NCBI GenBank assembly: GCA_045866215.1
Contig: AP035880.1
Location: 62,001 to 126,000 of the forward strand
DNA length: 64,000 nt
From: Croceivirga sp009797885
GTDB lineage: Bacteria; Bacteroidota; Bacteroidia; Flavobacteriales; Flavobacteriaceae
Direction: 5' to 3'
Position numbers and translations under genes: made by a program. The notes beneath the pieces were generated by a model. That model was given only the letters and a program-made list of their open reading frames with translations, had not been told where the DNA came from and did not search any database. This document shows, one piece after another, positions 39,601 to 41,554 of this stretch; the first letter of the stretch is position 1; each line of letters starts with the position of its first letter.

Positions 39601-40084
39601 CGTGTCGGATTTGGCAGCTTCCGGTGACGGGACCCTGCGTTGGTATCCGGAAGCGAACAGTACTACGGAACTGGAAAGCGATGTTCCCCTTGAGGACGGC
39701 ACCGTCTATTACGGATCGTTGGAGGATGGCAATGGATGTACCTCCGATAGGGTTGCCGTGACGGTAAGGATTTCCATGGAGGGTTGTGACGAATTTCCGG
39801 ACGCGAACAGGCTCGGCTTCTCCCCGAACGGCGATGGGGTGAACGACACCTTTTCCATTTCCTGGCTGAAGAACGATTACCCCAATTATGCCATGTCGGT
39901 CTATGACCGTAACGGCACCCTGGTGTACCAAGGGAACATCAGCACACCGGAATGGGACGGCAGCGCGGACCGGGGCATTATCCTGGGGGATGGCAAATTG
40001 CCCAACGGGGTGTACTACTATACGATAGATTTCGGTGACGGCATCACACCGCCGGTCCAGGGAATTGTCTATTTGAACCGATAA
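12659..40084 (+). CDS. Giant T9SS type B surface protein with DUF285/BspA-like modules and HYR-like stalk (9141 aa)
   Basis: This is a predicted exported giant adhesin. Residues 1-29 are a signal peptide ending LFAQ. From about residue 31 to 6470 there are 14 modules, each opening with a TTWDT-type motif, starting near residues 31, 418, 765, 1125, 1597, 2090, 2664, 3073, 3520, 3878, 4382, 4850, 5330 and 5976. Each module has a beta-type head (TYDVDLGNDG, AGEIQVALRNA, LLSVDQWG), 3-15 repeats of 25 residues (MxxMFxxAxxFNxxIxSWNxxxVxx; DUF285/TIGR02167, named BspA-like), a GLVYC linker and one HYR-like unit. Residues about 6470-8878 are a stalk of about 30 HYR-like repeats. An Ig-like region follows to about 9050, then the T9SS type B domain (GFSPNGDGVNDTF, PNGVYYYTI). 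The frame is open for 27.4 kb. It is visibly more GC-rich than its neighbours. The ligand is unknown; surface attachment or contact is inferred from family architecture. Confidence 0.93.
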   Translation: MRTNYPMGLRGSVLPFFICLWMTTGLFAQRELITTWDTKKAGSSDSNSIRIEARGTYDVDLGNDGTYDLFDQEGVTEIDVTEHNYAAGEIQVALRSAISGAGTLGGIFFVNKHDKLKLLSVDQWGTDTSWSGYIYGAFWGCTNLDVVATDTPDLSQVISMEGMFGECTSLKGNASFDTWDVSNVRSMRWVFLNATSFNAYIGSWNVAKVTNFGSMFEGATTFNQNISSWNTSSANGMTEMFKGAVSFNQNLGNWYLGALYDDYTGSGPHQNGTGMLDNSGLSGANWDKTIIGWYVQGFTNEPTIGAEGLFYCNAGPYRDAMSFIFVGDKEKVGGPVARCKQEVTLHLNASGTATLTPDLVDNGTYDTCGIKSLSVSQSSFSTNDLGENTVTLIAFNNRTWGSSCTTTVNVEPRSRVFMTTWDTSETGTGTSDANSITIPALGTYDVDLGNDGSYDLFDQTNEITVDVTEYGHTAGEIQVALRNAASGTLTGIRFSTTADPQKLLSVDQWGSSIAWSTMEDAFSGCSNLDVKATDVPDLGNVTDMTRMFRGCTSLKGTASFSNWNTSNVTDMDYMFMNASSFDQNIGPWNVAQVTTMQTMLSGAGTFDQNLGNWNLGQLTDGDAMLRNSGLSVDNWDATLTGWHKQGLTNTANIGAQGLVYCAAYAERAALTFNIMGDSKATTQPIPQCQEATIQLDFEGTATLDASLVDNDSYGCGISLRVSQSNFTTDNIGTNTVTLTVTDSSANEKTCLATVNVLSFPKNRFITTWDTAKTNAHSSNSNSITIPATGAYDVDLGNDGTFDLFDQTDETTVNVTNYTDPDGNNYTAGEIQVALRNAISGNGNLTRIHFNNVGDREKLLSVDQWGNNIPWSTMENAFYGCANMDVLATDAPVLSNVISMYWMFTGCTKLRGETSFSTWNTSKVTDMTSMFSGLSAFNGAIGSWDTSSVTTMAGMLLGTTAFDQNLGKWDLRALSSASFGGGFAMLNNSGLSVENWDNTLIGWHQQGFTNTPTINALGLTYCKAHAERDALTFNISGDVLSDVTKAVCKTAVTLRLGLDGTATLEAYRVDNGSVGCGGTSLALSKSNFSTDDIGTHTVTLTVSGGNNKTDTCTTTVTVENPPTNLFITTWDTTKPGSNASSIRIPAAGGAYDVDLGNDGTYELSDQTGTIDIDVTTYNYQTGKIQVALRNAISGNGNLARIHFNGTGDRRKLLSVDQWGSAISWSSMENAFWGCTNLDVKATDTPDLSNVTSMEGMFRLCTSLTGTTSFPSWNTSSVTDMDYMFMNATEFNGNISSWNVAKVTTMHTMFGSASTFDQDIGSWNTSSVSDMKWMFLNASAFDQDLSSWDTSSVTDMLGMFAGTVAFNRDIGSWNTSSVSDMGNMFAVTSAFDQDLNSWDTSEVTNMGSMFREASAFNGNISSWNTSKVTDMGQMFDGATVFDRNLGGWDLEQLTNGTDMLDKSGLSLNSWDATIKGWHQQGFKNTITIGADGLVYCTAYVERAALTLNIVDDRAETILPDARCKSATIQLDPTGSATLTADLVDDGSSDACGISLSISQGSFTTDDIGENTITLTVTDSNGNKDTCPATVTVEEKSANPFVTTWDTTKSGTSNGNSIKIPAIGTYDVDLGNDGTYELRGRTGTIEIDITQYNHTAGEIQVALRNALTGNLTGIRFNNTGDRQKLLSVDQWGDGIPWSAMAGAYHGCTNLEIQATDVPDMGSVTNMGSMFYGCSSLSGTKGFSNWNTGNVTNMGYMFYGASNFNGDIGSWNTAKVTTMERMFSGASTFNVDIGSWNVSKVTSMERMFFRASAFDQDLGWNTGSVTDMGLMFQKASAFNGDISSWNTASVTDMADMFVDATAFDQDIGSWSTDKVVNMAGMFWKANAFNQDIGSWNVGSVTSMRAMFREASAFNQNIGAWNTSEVTDMTGMFANATVFNQNLGLWKLGKLGNGMDMLDNSGLSMDNWDATLIGWHDQGLTNTPTVGADGLVYCRSAIQRTALTLNISDDSLSNIQPKAECRDTTIRLDIYGTATLDPSLMDNGSDGCGISLALSDTSFTTIGDKTVTLTVTDISGTAKSCTAKVTVIGLPSNLFVTTWDTTKPGVSDGNSIKIPAVGTYDVDLGNDGSYELQGQTGTTEINVTTHNYPAGKIQVALRNAESGNLTRIWFNNTGDKRKLLFVDQWGTSMAWSSMEGAFHGCSNLEIKAIDAPDLGSVTNMSETFAGCIALTGTTGLSTWNTAKVTNMSGMFASAIAFKGDISSWNTGSVSNMDHMFAVATAFDRDIGSWNTGNVISMAGMFLSASTFNQDIGSWNVAKVENMESIFQGAIAFDQNIGSWKTGNVTNMSGMFWKATAFDQNIGSWNVAKAENMGSMFREASAFNQNIGSWNVASATHMGHMFFLATAFDQNIGSWNVAEVTTMQTMFSGATAFDQNIGSWNVAKVENMGSMFQGATAFNQDIGSWNVGNVTAMGSMFRGATTFNQNIGSWNVAKVTNMVSMFNGASAFDQNLGTWNLKQLSLGSSMLNGTALSVNNWDATLIDWHKQGFTNTPTIGASGLVYCKAYAERAALTLNITGDSPEDTDPTPQCKSVVTLTLGTNGTATLDPSLVDDGSSDTCASVSLSVSPSSFTTSDLGPNTVTLTVTDGNGNTSTCQATVNVWAENPTSVFVTTWNTTYFGRSDDNSITIPATGTYDVDLGNDGSFELLDQSDITEINVTTYNYPAGEIQVALRNAISGNGTLERISFWTYNYEADRDKLLSVDQWGSSISWSTMRSAFDSCSLMDVKATDTPNLGSVSGMSSMFSGCTSLRGNASFSNWNTDKVTNMRNMFSGASTFNQDIGSWNTSSVASMANMFSGASTFDQDISSWDVSQVEYMSGMFHGATAFNQNIGSWNTSKVYYMSNMFNGATAFDQNLGNWSLKGLAYGSKMLDNTALSVDNWDATLIGWHNQGLSKINTVNIGALGLVYCHAFAQRQELGSDFNFIGDSPKVSRPSAYCKTASVQLGTNGTVTLEPLLLDNGSSTPCGVESLSYFVSPNTFSTSHLGPNNVTLTVQSASGHTDTCYTTVNVMYEDPKGAFVTTWDTTKISNGSSGSNEIAIPAIGTFHVDLGNDGIYELTNKTVIEGRSLIVNVTEYTNPATSNKFTAGEIQVALLNTASGTTLTGIQFNNKGDKDKLLSVDQWGSSIAWSTIEEAFHGCTNLEVKATDAPDLSKVTSIESMFRRCTSFMGNANLSKATLSNWDTSNVTDMSYMFADCSAFTGTATDFSTWDTSKVTDMAGMFNGATVFDRDIGSWDVGNVTTMRWMFNATKAFNRDISSWDTESVTDMTGMFEQASGFNQNIGSWNVANVTNMTNMFNYATAFDQNLGNWSPKKLANGRFMLNQSGLSMDNWDATLKGWHKQDLTNTPTIGADGLVYCTAYAERAALPFNFVGDSPEILPKAECHPQLTLQLDLDASATATLTTDLVDNGSSKTTCGPISLSLSQSNFTTADLGTKTVTLTATDPNGNTDTCTTTLTVESYAASTFVTTWDTTKTSSRSSNSNSITIPATGTYDVDLGNDGIYDLFDQTDETTVNVTNYTDPDGNNYAAGEIQVALRNHSSTEKLTRIHFNNSDDNDRQKLLSVDQWGNIPWSTMEDAFFGCTNLDVLATDAPDLSSVTSMSLMFAGCLALKAETGFTTWNTSKVTDMTSMFGSAIAFNGDISSWNTSSVTTMAGMLVGTAAFDQNLGAWDLRQLTKGIGMLNNSGLSVENWDNTLIGWHGQSFTNTPTINALGLIYCKAHAERDALTFNISGDVLSDGDPEAVCKEAVTLRLGSDGTAILDPALVDDGSVGCGGTSLSLSKNSFTTSDIDDIHTVTLTVTGGNNKTNTCTATVIVEDSASIFVTTWDTTKSGISDGNSLNIPLSGTYDVDLGNDGSYELRDQGGNLSVDVTEYNYTAGEIQVALRNAASGAGDLTGIRFALNQENDKLKLLSVDQWGSSIAWSSMNNAFAQCSNLDVLATDAPDLSNVTTMVYMFFGCTALEGTATNNFSGWNTSKVTNMGSLFSGASNFNQDISSWNTSNVTQMGDMFRNATVFDQDLGSWNTSNVTNMGGMFNGATTFNQDLNSWDTSNVTNMFYMFSSASAFNGNITSWNTSKVASMVNMFNGASAFNQNIGSWNTGGVFNMEDMFARASAFNGDIGSWNTAKVENMSDMFRSASSFNAAIGLWNIGGVTNMERMFFNASAFNQNLGGWNLTQLTNGTNMLYNCGLSMENWDNTLIGWKNQSLTNTVTIGASGLIYCTAGSERAALTLNITGDRAETTAPTAQCKTTVALQLGTRGAATLTTDLVDDGSNDTCGIASLVLSQNSFTTSDLGANTVTLTVTDSNGNKNTCQATVNVWADNPASVFVTTWDTTKSGSSNGNSITIPATGTYDVDLGNDGSFELLDQEGITEINITSYNHPAGEIQVALRNAISGNGTLSRIHFPFGQTDDRQKLLSVDQWGSSILWSTMQDAFHGCTNLDVLATDVPDLSNVTNMGQMFFRCSTLKGTATNNFSGWNTSNVTNMAFLFAGASAFNQDLDSWNVSKVTTMEQMFSGTRAFDQDLDSWNTGKVTDMSNMFYNASAFNGDIRSWDTSNVDDMSWMFAGASSFDRNIGSWNTVKVSDMDSMFSGASAFDQNLGNWYMGKVSDGIGMLNNSGLSVANWDATLIGWHGQNLTNTPLIGASGLAYCMAHTERAALTLKVTGDSLSDANPVAACKEVVTLRLGPEGTATLDPSLLDNGSQSCGGISLSLSKTNFTTEDIGTYPPICQYQGDPWDPATGAGCRTCMQEYQRCLRDRSSAIEANAVTLTVTDPDGMTDDCTTSVIVEDSASVFVTTWDTTKSGISDGNSLNIPLVGTYDVDLGNDGSYELTDQTGTLIVDVTDHNYTAGEIQVALRNAISGVGDLTGIQFNKTGDLQKLLAVDQWGSSILWSTVNAAFYGCSNMDVKASDVPDLSNVTDLSQMFRGATTFNGDISSWNTSKVTNMDWMFWNANAFDQDLGSWNVSNVISMKAMFAYASTFDQDLGSWNTNSVTDMYGVFAGATAFNQDIGSWNTGIVTDMSFMFDGASAFDQNIGSWDTSNVTKMGWMFQDATAFDQDIGSWNTAMVTNMDSMFNGASAFNQNIGSWNTAQVTTMMSMFNDASAFDQNLGNWDLAALTEALSMLNKSGLSVANWDNTIIGWYNQRQGFTNTVTIGASGLVYCTAGDERAELNNNYPFSITGDSAETTAPTAQCKTTVTLRLNANGTATLEASLVDDGSSDACGNVTLNVSTNSFTTANLGGNIVTLTVTDPNGNKAECPATVIVEDPNSVFVTTWKTDISGTTNSNTITIPAIGTYDVDLGNDGSYELTDQNGTITVDVTAYNYSPGEIQVALRNHSSTEKLNSIRFNEGGDGKLRSVDQWGSTIAWTTMENAFNGCVDLEMKATDAPDLSGVTDMSNMFNGCTSLTGTTSFSTWNTSKVTDMHRMFLRASNFNQDIGSWNTESVTNMGYMFQGASTFDQDISSWNVSKVTNMNWMFQGATAFDKNIGSWNTSSVENMDSMFWNATSFNQNIDSWDTSKVNDMAGMFWNATSFNQDISGWNTSNVTTMMIMFKNATAFNVDIGSWNTSKVADMSSMFYSATAFNQDIGSWDTSKVKFMQFMFQNATAFDQDISSWKTGSAENMAGMFESASTFNQDISGWNTSNVTRMESMFNQATTFNVDIGSWNTSKVTDMGEMFNGASAFNGNIGSWNTPKVEDMGNMFNGASAFDQDISSWDTGEVQNMANMFNGASTFNRNIGSWNTSKVTDMLSMFTNATAFDQNLENWYMGALTNGTNMLDNSGLSVDNWDKTIIGWDRQGFTNDVTVGALGLVYCRARTQRDALKLEGFNITGDSKATTQPTAGCQQTAVTLQLGFNGTATLTPDLVDDGSDGCGISLGLDKTSFTTADIGTETVTLTVDDGSTTAECTATVTVAAYPTTVFVTTWNTSNASSITIPATGTYDVDLGADGSYELLDQTDETTVDLTDHTAGQIQVALRNHSSTERLTRIAFNNGGDKEKLLSVDQWGSSIAWSSMEGAFHGCSNLEVKATDAPDLSNVTNMHGMFRNCSWLKGTTGLSNWNTAKVTNMGFMFFLAGNFKGNIGSWNTAEVTTMERMFEGAEAFDQNIGGWNTSKVENMAYMFYGIASFDQDIGSWNTGSVTDMNSMFYHANDFDQDISGWNTSKVKNMSNMFYDAVTFNQDIGSWDVGSVTNMYGMFQEAQYFDQDIGSWDTSEVTDMNRMFKAAYVFNRDISGWNTGKVTNMYEMFYGAGDFDQDLGDWDLGALTKDENLSGGRRMLDYSGLSVDNWDNTIIGWHDKGYHDATKFPSFQTIGASGLVYCNARTQRDDFDTKITGDSKATTQTKASCKAVTLELGTDGTATLTIEDVDGGSDGCGITLGLSETSFDATALGDNTVTLTVTDPDSTTKTCTATVTVGDSTLPTPSCRDTSVQLSASGSATIATSDIDNGSSDNSGTAVTLSLDTTSFGCSDLGDNTVTLTVTDASSNSDSCTATVTVEDSTLPTPGCQDISVQLGASGSATITTSDIDNGSSDNCGSVTLALSKTSFGANELGDNTVTLTVTDASSNSDSCTATVTVGDSTLPTPSCKDISVELDTSGSATIATSDIDNGSSDNSGTAVTLSLDTTSFGCSDLGDKTVTLTVTDASSNSDTCTATVTVEDKTAPTPSCRDISVQLGASGSATIMAADVDNSSSDTCGSITLALSKTSFDADELGDNTVTLTATDASSNSDSCTATVTVGDNTLPTPSCKDISVELDTSGSATIAASDIDNGSSDNSGTVVTLSLDITSFGCSDLGDNTVTLTVTDASSNSDSCTATVTVEDKTAPSPSCRDISVQLGSSGSATIITSDVDNGSSDTCGSVTLALSKASFGANELGNNTVTLTVTDASSNSDSCTATVTVGDSTLPTPSCQDIGVELDASGSATIATSDIDNGSSDNSGTAVSLSLDTTSFGCSDLGDNTVTLTVTDASNNSDSCTAVVTVEDKTAPSPSCQDISVQLGASGSATITTSDIDNGSSDNCGSITLSLSKASFGADELRDNTVTLTVTDASNNSDTCTATVTVGDSTLPTPSCKDITVQLNALGSATITTSDIDNGSSDNSGTTPALSLDKTTFGCSDLGDNTVTLTVTDASNNSDSCTATATVEDKTAPSPSCQDIRVQLDASGSAAIVAADVDNGSSDVCGGITLVVSKTGFDANNLGDNTVTLTVTDPSSNSDSCTATVTVGDNTLPTPSCKDITVELGAAGSATITTSDIDNGSSDNSGAAPALSLDKTTFGCSDLGDNTVTLTVTDASNNSDTCTATVTVEDKTAPSPNCRDISVQLDTSGSATIVAADVDNGSSDACGGVTLVVSKTGFGANDLGDNTVTLTVTDPSNNSDSCTATVSVGDTTLPTPSCRDISVELSTSGSATIATSDIDNGSSDNSGTTVSLSLDKTTFACSDLGDNTVTLTVTDASNNSDTCTAIVTVEDKTAPSPSCRDISVQLDTLGNAMIVAADVDNGSSDNCGSVTLALSKASFDADELGDNTVTLTVTDSSSNSETCTAVVTVEDRTAPTPNCRDITVELVAAGSATIVATDIDNGSSDNSGTAVTLSLDTTSFGCSDLGDNTITLTVTDASSNSDTCTALVTVEDDTAPTAVCQQQGVIFQMGTNGVAIPDVALLDGGSSSPCGSVSLNIIPNSLTTVGTHTVTLRAINGNNKTHSCTAVVTVEDKIVPTAICRDVTVQLDASDSATISALDVDNGSSDNSGNTVALSLDRTGFGCSHVGDNTVTLTVTDTSGNSDNCTAKVTVEDNTVPTAICQQQGVIFQLDANGLAILDATLLDNGSSDTCSGIALSVSPSSFTADDLGDNTVTLIVDDGSNIATCQTTVTLVDVMAPTPSCRDITVELDALDSATIATSDIDNGSFDNSGTTPAFSLDRTSFGCSDVGDSIVTLTVTDASGNSDSCTATVAVKDRTAPTALCKTAVALELGTDGMANLDASLVDDGSNDSCGSVSLNVYPSSFTGSFLGTNTVILRVIDGSNNTNSCTALVTVLDKKAPNAICSDVTVQLDAANSATISELDINNGSYDNSSAAISFSLDRTNFDCSDVGQNMVTLTVRDASGNPAECTASVDVEDRTAPTASNPAPMSVQCLPEADITVVTDEADNCTTSPTVTFVSDTSDGKQNPGTVTRTYRVTDASGNSTHVYQTITVNDTQAPTASNPSPINVQCSAPAPDTTVVTNATDNCTVNPIVAFVGDTSDGKQNPETITRTYSVTDAMGNSTNVYQTITVQDTQAPTASDPAPIHVQCSAPAPDTAVVTNATDNCGTPTITFVSDVSDGNSNPETITRTYRLSDAAGNSTTVTQTITIRDTTTPTASNPVAVSVQCSSNIPAADITVVTGVSDNCGTPTITFVSDVSDGNSNPETITRTYRVSDAAGNSTTVAQIITIRDTTPPTASNPVAENVQCASNIPAADTTVVTGVSDNCTANPTVAFLSDVSDGQSNPETITRTYRVSDAAGNSTTVAQIITIRDTTPPTASNPVAENVQCASNIPAVDTTVVTGVSDNCTANPTVAFLSDVSDGQSNPEVITRTYRVDDLAGNSTTVTQTITVNDTQAPTANDLAPITTQCSAPAPDITVVTGEADNCGTPTVTFVNDTSDGKQNPETITRTYRVNDLAGNSTMVTQTITVRDTTNPTALCRAATIQLGTDGIAALDASLVDNGSSDTCGGISLSVSASSFTATRLGANTVTLTVTDGSSNIATCTAMVTVEDGIAPTASCQDITVELDTTGSATITTTDIDNGSFDNSGTVSLSLDRTGFGCSDVGQNTVTLTVTENSGNTASCTATVTVRETTAPLAIVTNSGPICQGSTLQLNEISGLGTSWSWTSNGNATFSNPDIQNPEVTNVSDGEEFTLTMALANGCAVTGTTTVFILELPVLETEGEQVFCTLENPTVSDLAASGDGTLRWYPEANSTTELESDVPLEDGTVYYGSLEDGNGCTSDRVAVTVRISMEGCDEFPDANRLGFSPNGDGVNDTFSISWLKNDYPNYAMSVYDRNGTLVYQGNISTPEWDGSADRGIILGDGKLPNGVYYYTIDFGDGITPPVQGIVYLNR
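12745..32065 (+). repeat. Fourteen DUF285/BspA-like modules of the giant protein
   Basis: By eye the 14 modules contain 4, 3, 3, 8, 9, 12, 5, 6, 3, 9, 6, 8, 15 and 9 of the 25-residue (75-bp) units, about 100 in all. Most modules begin the solenoid with a capping unit of the form MFxGCTSLxG and end with FDQNLGNW, a MLxxSGLSVxNWD block and GLVYC. Module lengths range from about 1.0 to 1.9 kb, and the difference is almost wholly in 75-bp unit number. This points to unequal recombination or slippage within units as the source of variation. Confidence 0.9.
26995..27122 (+). other. Frame-preserving insertion in module 11
   Basis: Where every other module runs DIGT or DLGT straight into VTLTVTD, module 11 has about 38 extra residues rich in Cys, Tyr, Arg and Pro (for example CQYQGDPWDP and CRTCMQEYQRCLRDR). 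Read one base later, the same DNA gives HYR-like text (ANIKVTLGT, ALDAALV, NTNDAYGT). It therefore looks like a repeat fragment inserted or shifted out of frame while the outer frame was kept. Confidence 0.6.
32066..39290 (+). repeat. HYR/Ig-like stalk repeats of the giant protein
   Basis: About 21 units of 80-81 residues (SATI..SDIDNGSSDN.., DNTVTLTVTDASSNSDSC) run from 32.07 to 37.14 kb, alternating between two forms. They are followed by seven units of a second form (PTASNP.., VQC, NPETITRTYRV) to 38.82 kb and two more of the first form to 39.29 kb. The units resemble the HYR-like domain that closes each upstream module, so the stalk was probably built by amplifying that domain. Neighbouring units are nearly identical in DNA, for example the 243-bp pair around 38.11 and 38.35 kb. 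Confidence 0.85.
39809..40081 (+). other. T9SS type B sorting domain (gliding-motility-associated C-terminal domain)
   Basis: The last about 90 residues match the TIGR04131/CHU_C-type terminal domain: GFSPNGDGVNDTF at the start, YDRNGTLVYQG in the middle, EWDG, then LPNGVYYYTIDFGDG and a final strand ending VYLNR. In Bacteroidota this domain directs export across the outer membrane by the type IX system. The domain is complete. Confidence 0.92.
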
Positions 40085-40481
40085 GCAAGACAGCCTTCAA
40101 AAGGTCTGAACGAAAACAGCAGCAAAAGTTTGGGAAGATTCGTAAGGGTATCATCCCAGCAGGGCATTAGAAGGGCATCCCAACAAAAAGGGACGGCCCA
40201 ACAAAAAATCGGGAGAAGGTGCAGGTATTTCCAATGGGATAGACAAGCCGGAAAATTGCCTGCCACAAACAACGGTTTACGTTATGCATGGGAGGCATGT
40301 CCCCTTTTTTGAAGTTTTAAATGGACTTAGCTCAAAAATCCAAGGGGAATTTGTGGCCAATGAAATGGCCGTGTAGTGCCCACCAAATCCATCTCCAACA
40401 ATAGTGGTCTAAGCTAAGACAGGATGGAAAGCCGTGCGTTCGTCCAAACTATTTTTATTAGGTTTATAGGCAAAAACCATA
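40085..40481. other. Intergenic region after the giant gene
   Basis: About 400 bp with no supported gene. The only structure seen is a weak hairpin with a T-run at 40290-40310, listed as a possible terminator. No PorP/SprF-like partner gene follows the giant gene, although such partners often accompany type B substrates. Confidence 0.6.
40290..40310 (+). terminator. Possible weak terminator after giant gene
   Basis: GGGA (40290-40293), a 6-nt loop, TCCC (40300-40303), then T6 at 40305-40310. The four-pair stem is short, so the call is tentative. Confidence 0.3.
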
Positions 40482-40832
40482 ATGCCAAAAACCGAATACC
40501 GTATCTATGTTATTGAACTTTCAAAAAAGGTATTTACGGAACATCGCAGATTTCGGGAAGCCAACCCCCAATTTAATGGGGTTTTGGAATGTCTATATGT
40601 TGGAATGACGAGCAAAACCCCAAAAGAACGCTTTTTACAACATAAAACAGGTTTTATCAATAAAAGAGGGCACAGTCTTTCCTCCAGTATCGTCAAAAAA
40701 TATGGCAGCTACCTACGACCCAGTCTCTATAACCATATAGCCCCATTAACCAACAGGGAAGAGGCTTTACGAATGGAAGAGCGTTTGGCCTTGGAACTGC
40801 GAAGGAAAAGGTACGCCGTTTGGTACAACTGA
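40482..40832 (+). CDS. GIY-YIG-like nuclease domain protein
   Basis: This is a stand-alone 116-residue protein whose layout fits a divergent GIY-YIG endonuclease domain: a first strand YRIYVIEL (in the GIY place), CLYVGMTSKTPKERFLQHKTG (the YIG-type strand followed by the helix bearing the catalytic-type arginine), and a helix with EEALRMEERLALELRRK carrying a candidate metal-binding glutamate. The terminus WYN could supply the conserved asparagine. The domain is small and has no added DNA-binding part. Role and target are unknown. It is alone on its strand between the giant gene and the LytTR operon, with which it converges (20 bp between stops). Confidence 0.65.
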   Translation: MPKTEYRIYVIELSKKVFTEHRRFREANPQFNGVLECLYVGMTSKTPKERFLQHKTGFINKRGHSLSSSIVKKYGSYLRPSLYNHIAPLTNREEALRMEERLALELRRKRYAVWYN

Positions 40833-40852
40833 TTTAGGAACATTGGAACACT

Positions 40853-41554
40853 TCAACTTTTGGGCCTTGTCTTTAATAACCCAAAGACATATTCCTTGTA
40901 TTTCCCCCCAATGGGAATCTCTTTGTCCACAATCTCTATATCCAGTGCCGTATAGGCCGTAATCTTGTTGGTGTTCACCACGTAGGACCGGTGGGTCCTA
41001 ATAAAATACGAAGGTAATTGTTCCACAAACTTCCCCAGCTGTTCTTTGACCACCAGTCTTTTGTCCTCCAAATGAATACGGATATAGTCCTTTACACTTT
41101 CAATATAAAGCACTTGGTCCAATACTACTTTAATCCGCTTTTTATTGAAGGTCACATAAATATGTTCGGGGGGCAGTCCGTGTGTCCGAGATCCAACATC
41201 CTCGGAAACGGGAAGAAGCTTGTTCACCGCCTTAAAAAAACGGGCAAAGGTGACGGGTTTTAAAAGATAATCCACCGCCTCGTATTCATAACTTTCAAGG
41301 GCATATTCCCGATAGGCCGTGGTGAATATCACCTTGGGAGGACTTGTAATGGTCTTTAAGACATCAATACCTGTAAGCTTGGGCATTTGAATGTCCAAAA
41401 AAATAACGTCCACTGCGGTGGCCCGTAAAAAATCAATCGCCTCCACTCCATCCTTGAAAGATCCCAAGTGCTCCAAAAAGGGAACTTCCGCAATGTGTCC
41501 TTCCAAAAGGGAACGCGCCAAGGGTTCGTCATCTACAACAATGCACTTAATCAT
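40853..41554 (-). CDS. LytTR-family response regulator
   Basis: This is a 233-residue two-component response regulator. The receiver domain (residues 1-120) has the acidic pair DDE (8-10), the phospho-acceptor Asp54 in VIFLDIQMP, and the conserved lysine in LLKP. The C-terminal about 100 residues form a LytTR DNA-binding domain (HIYVTFNKKRIKVVL, ESVKDYIRIHL, FIRTHRSYVVN). LytTR proteins usually bind direct repeats about 21-22 bp apart. It overlaps the upstream kinase gene by eight bases, so the two are translationally coupled. Targets are unknown; the direct repeats at 12245-12277 are one candidate on spacing alone. Confidence 0.95.
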   Translation of the reverse strand: MIKCIVVDDEPLARSLLEGHIAEVPFLEHLGSFKDGVEAIDFLRATAVDVIFLDIQMPKLTGIDVLKTITSPPKVIFTTAYREYALESYEYEAVDYLLKPVTFARFFKAVNKLLPVSEDVGSRTHGLPPEHIYVTFNKKRIKVVLDQVLYIESVKDYIRIHLEDKRLVVKEQLGKFVEQLPSYFIRTHRSYVVNTNKITAYTALDIEIVDKEIPIGGKYKEYVFGLLKTRPKS

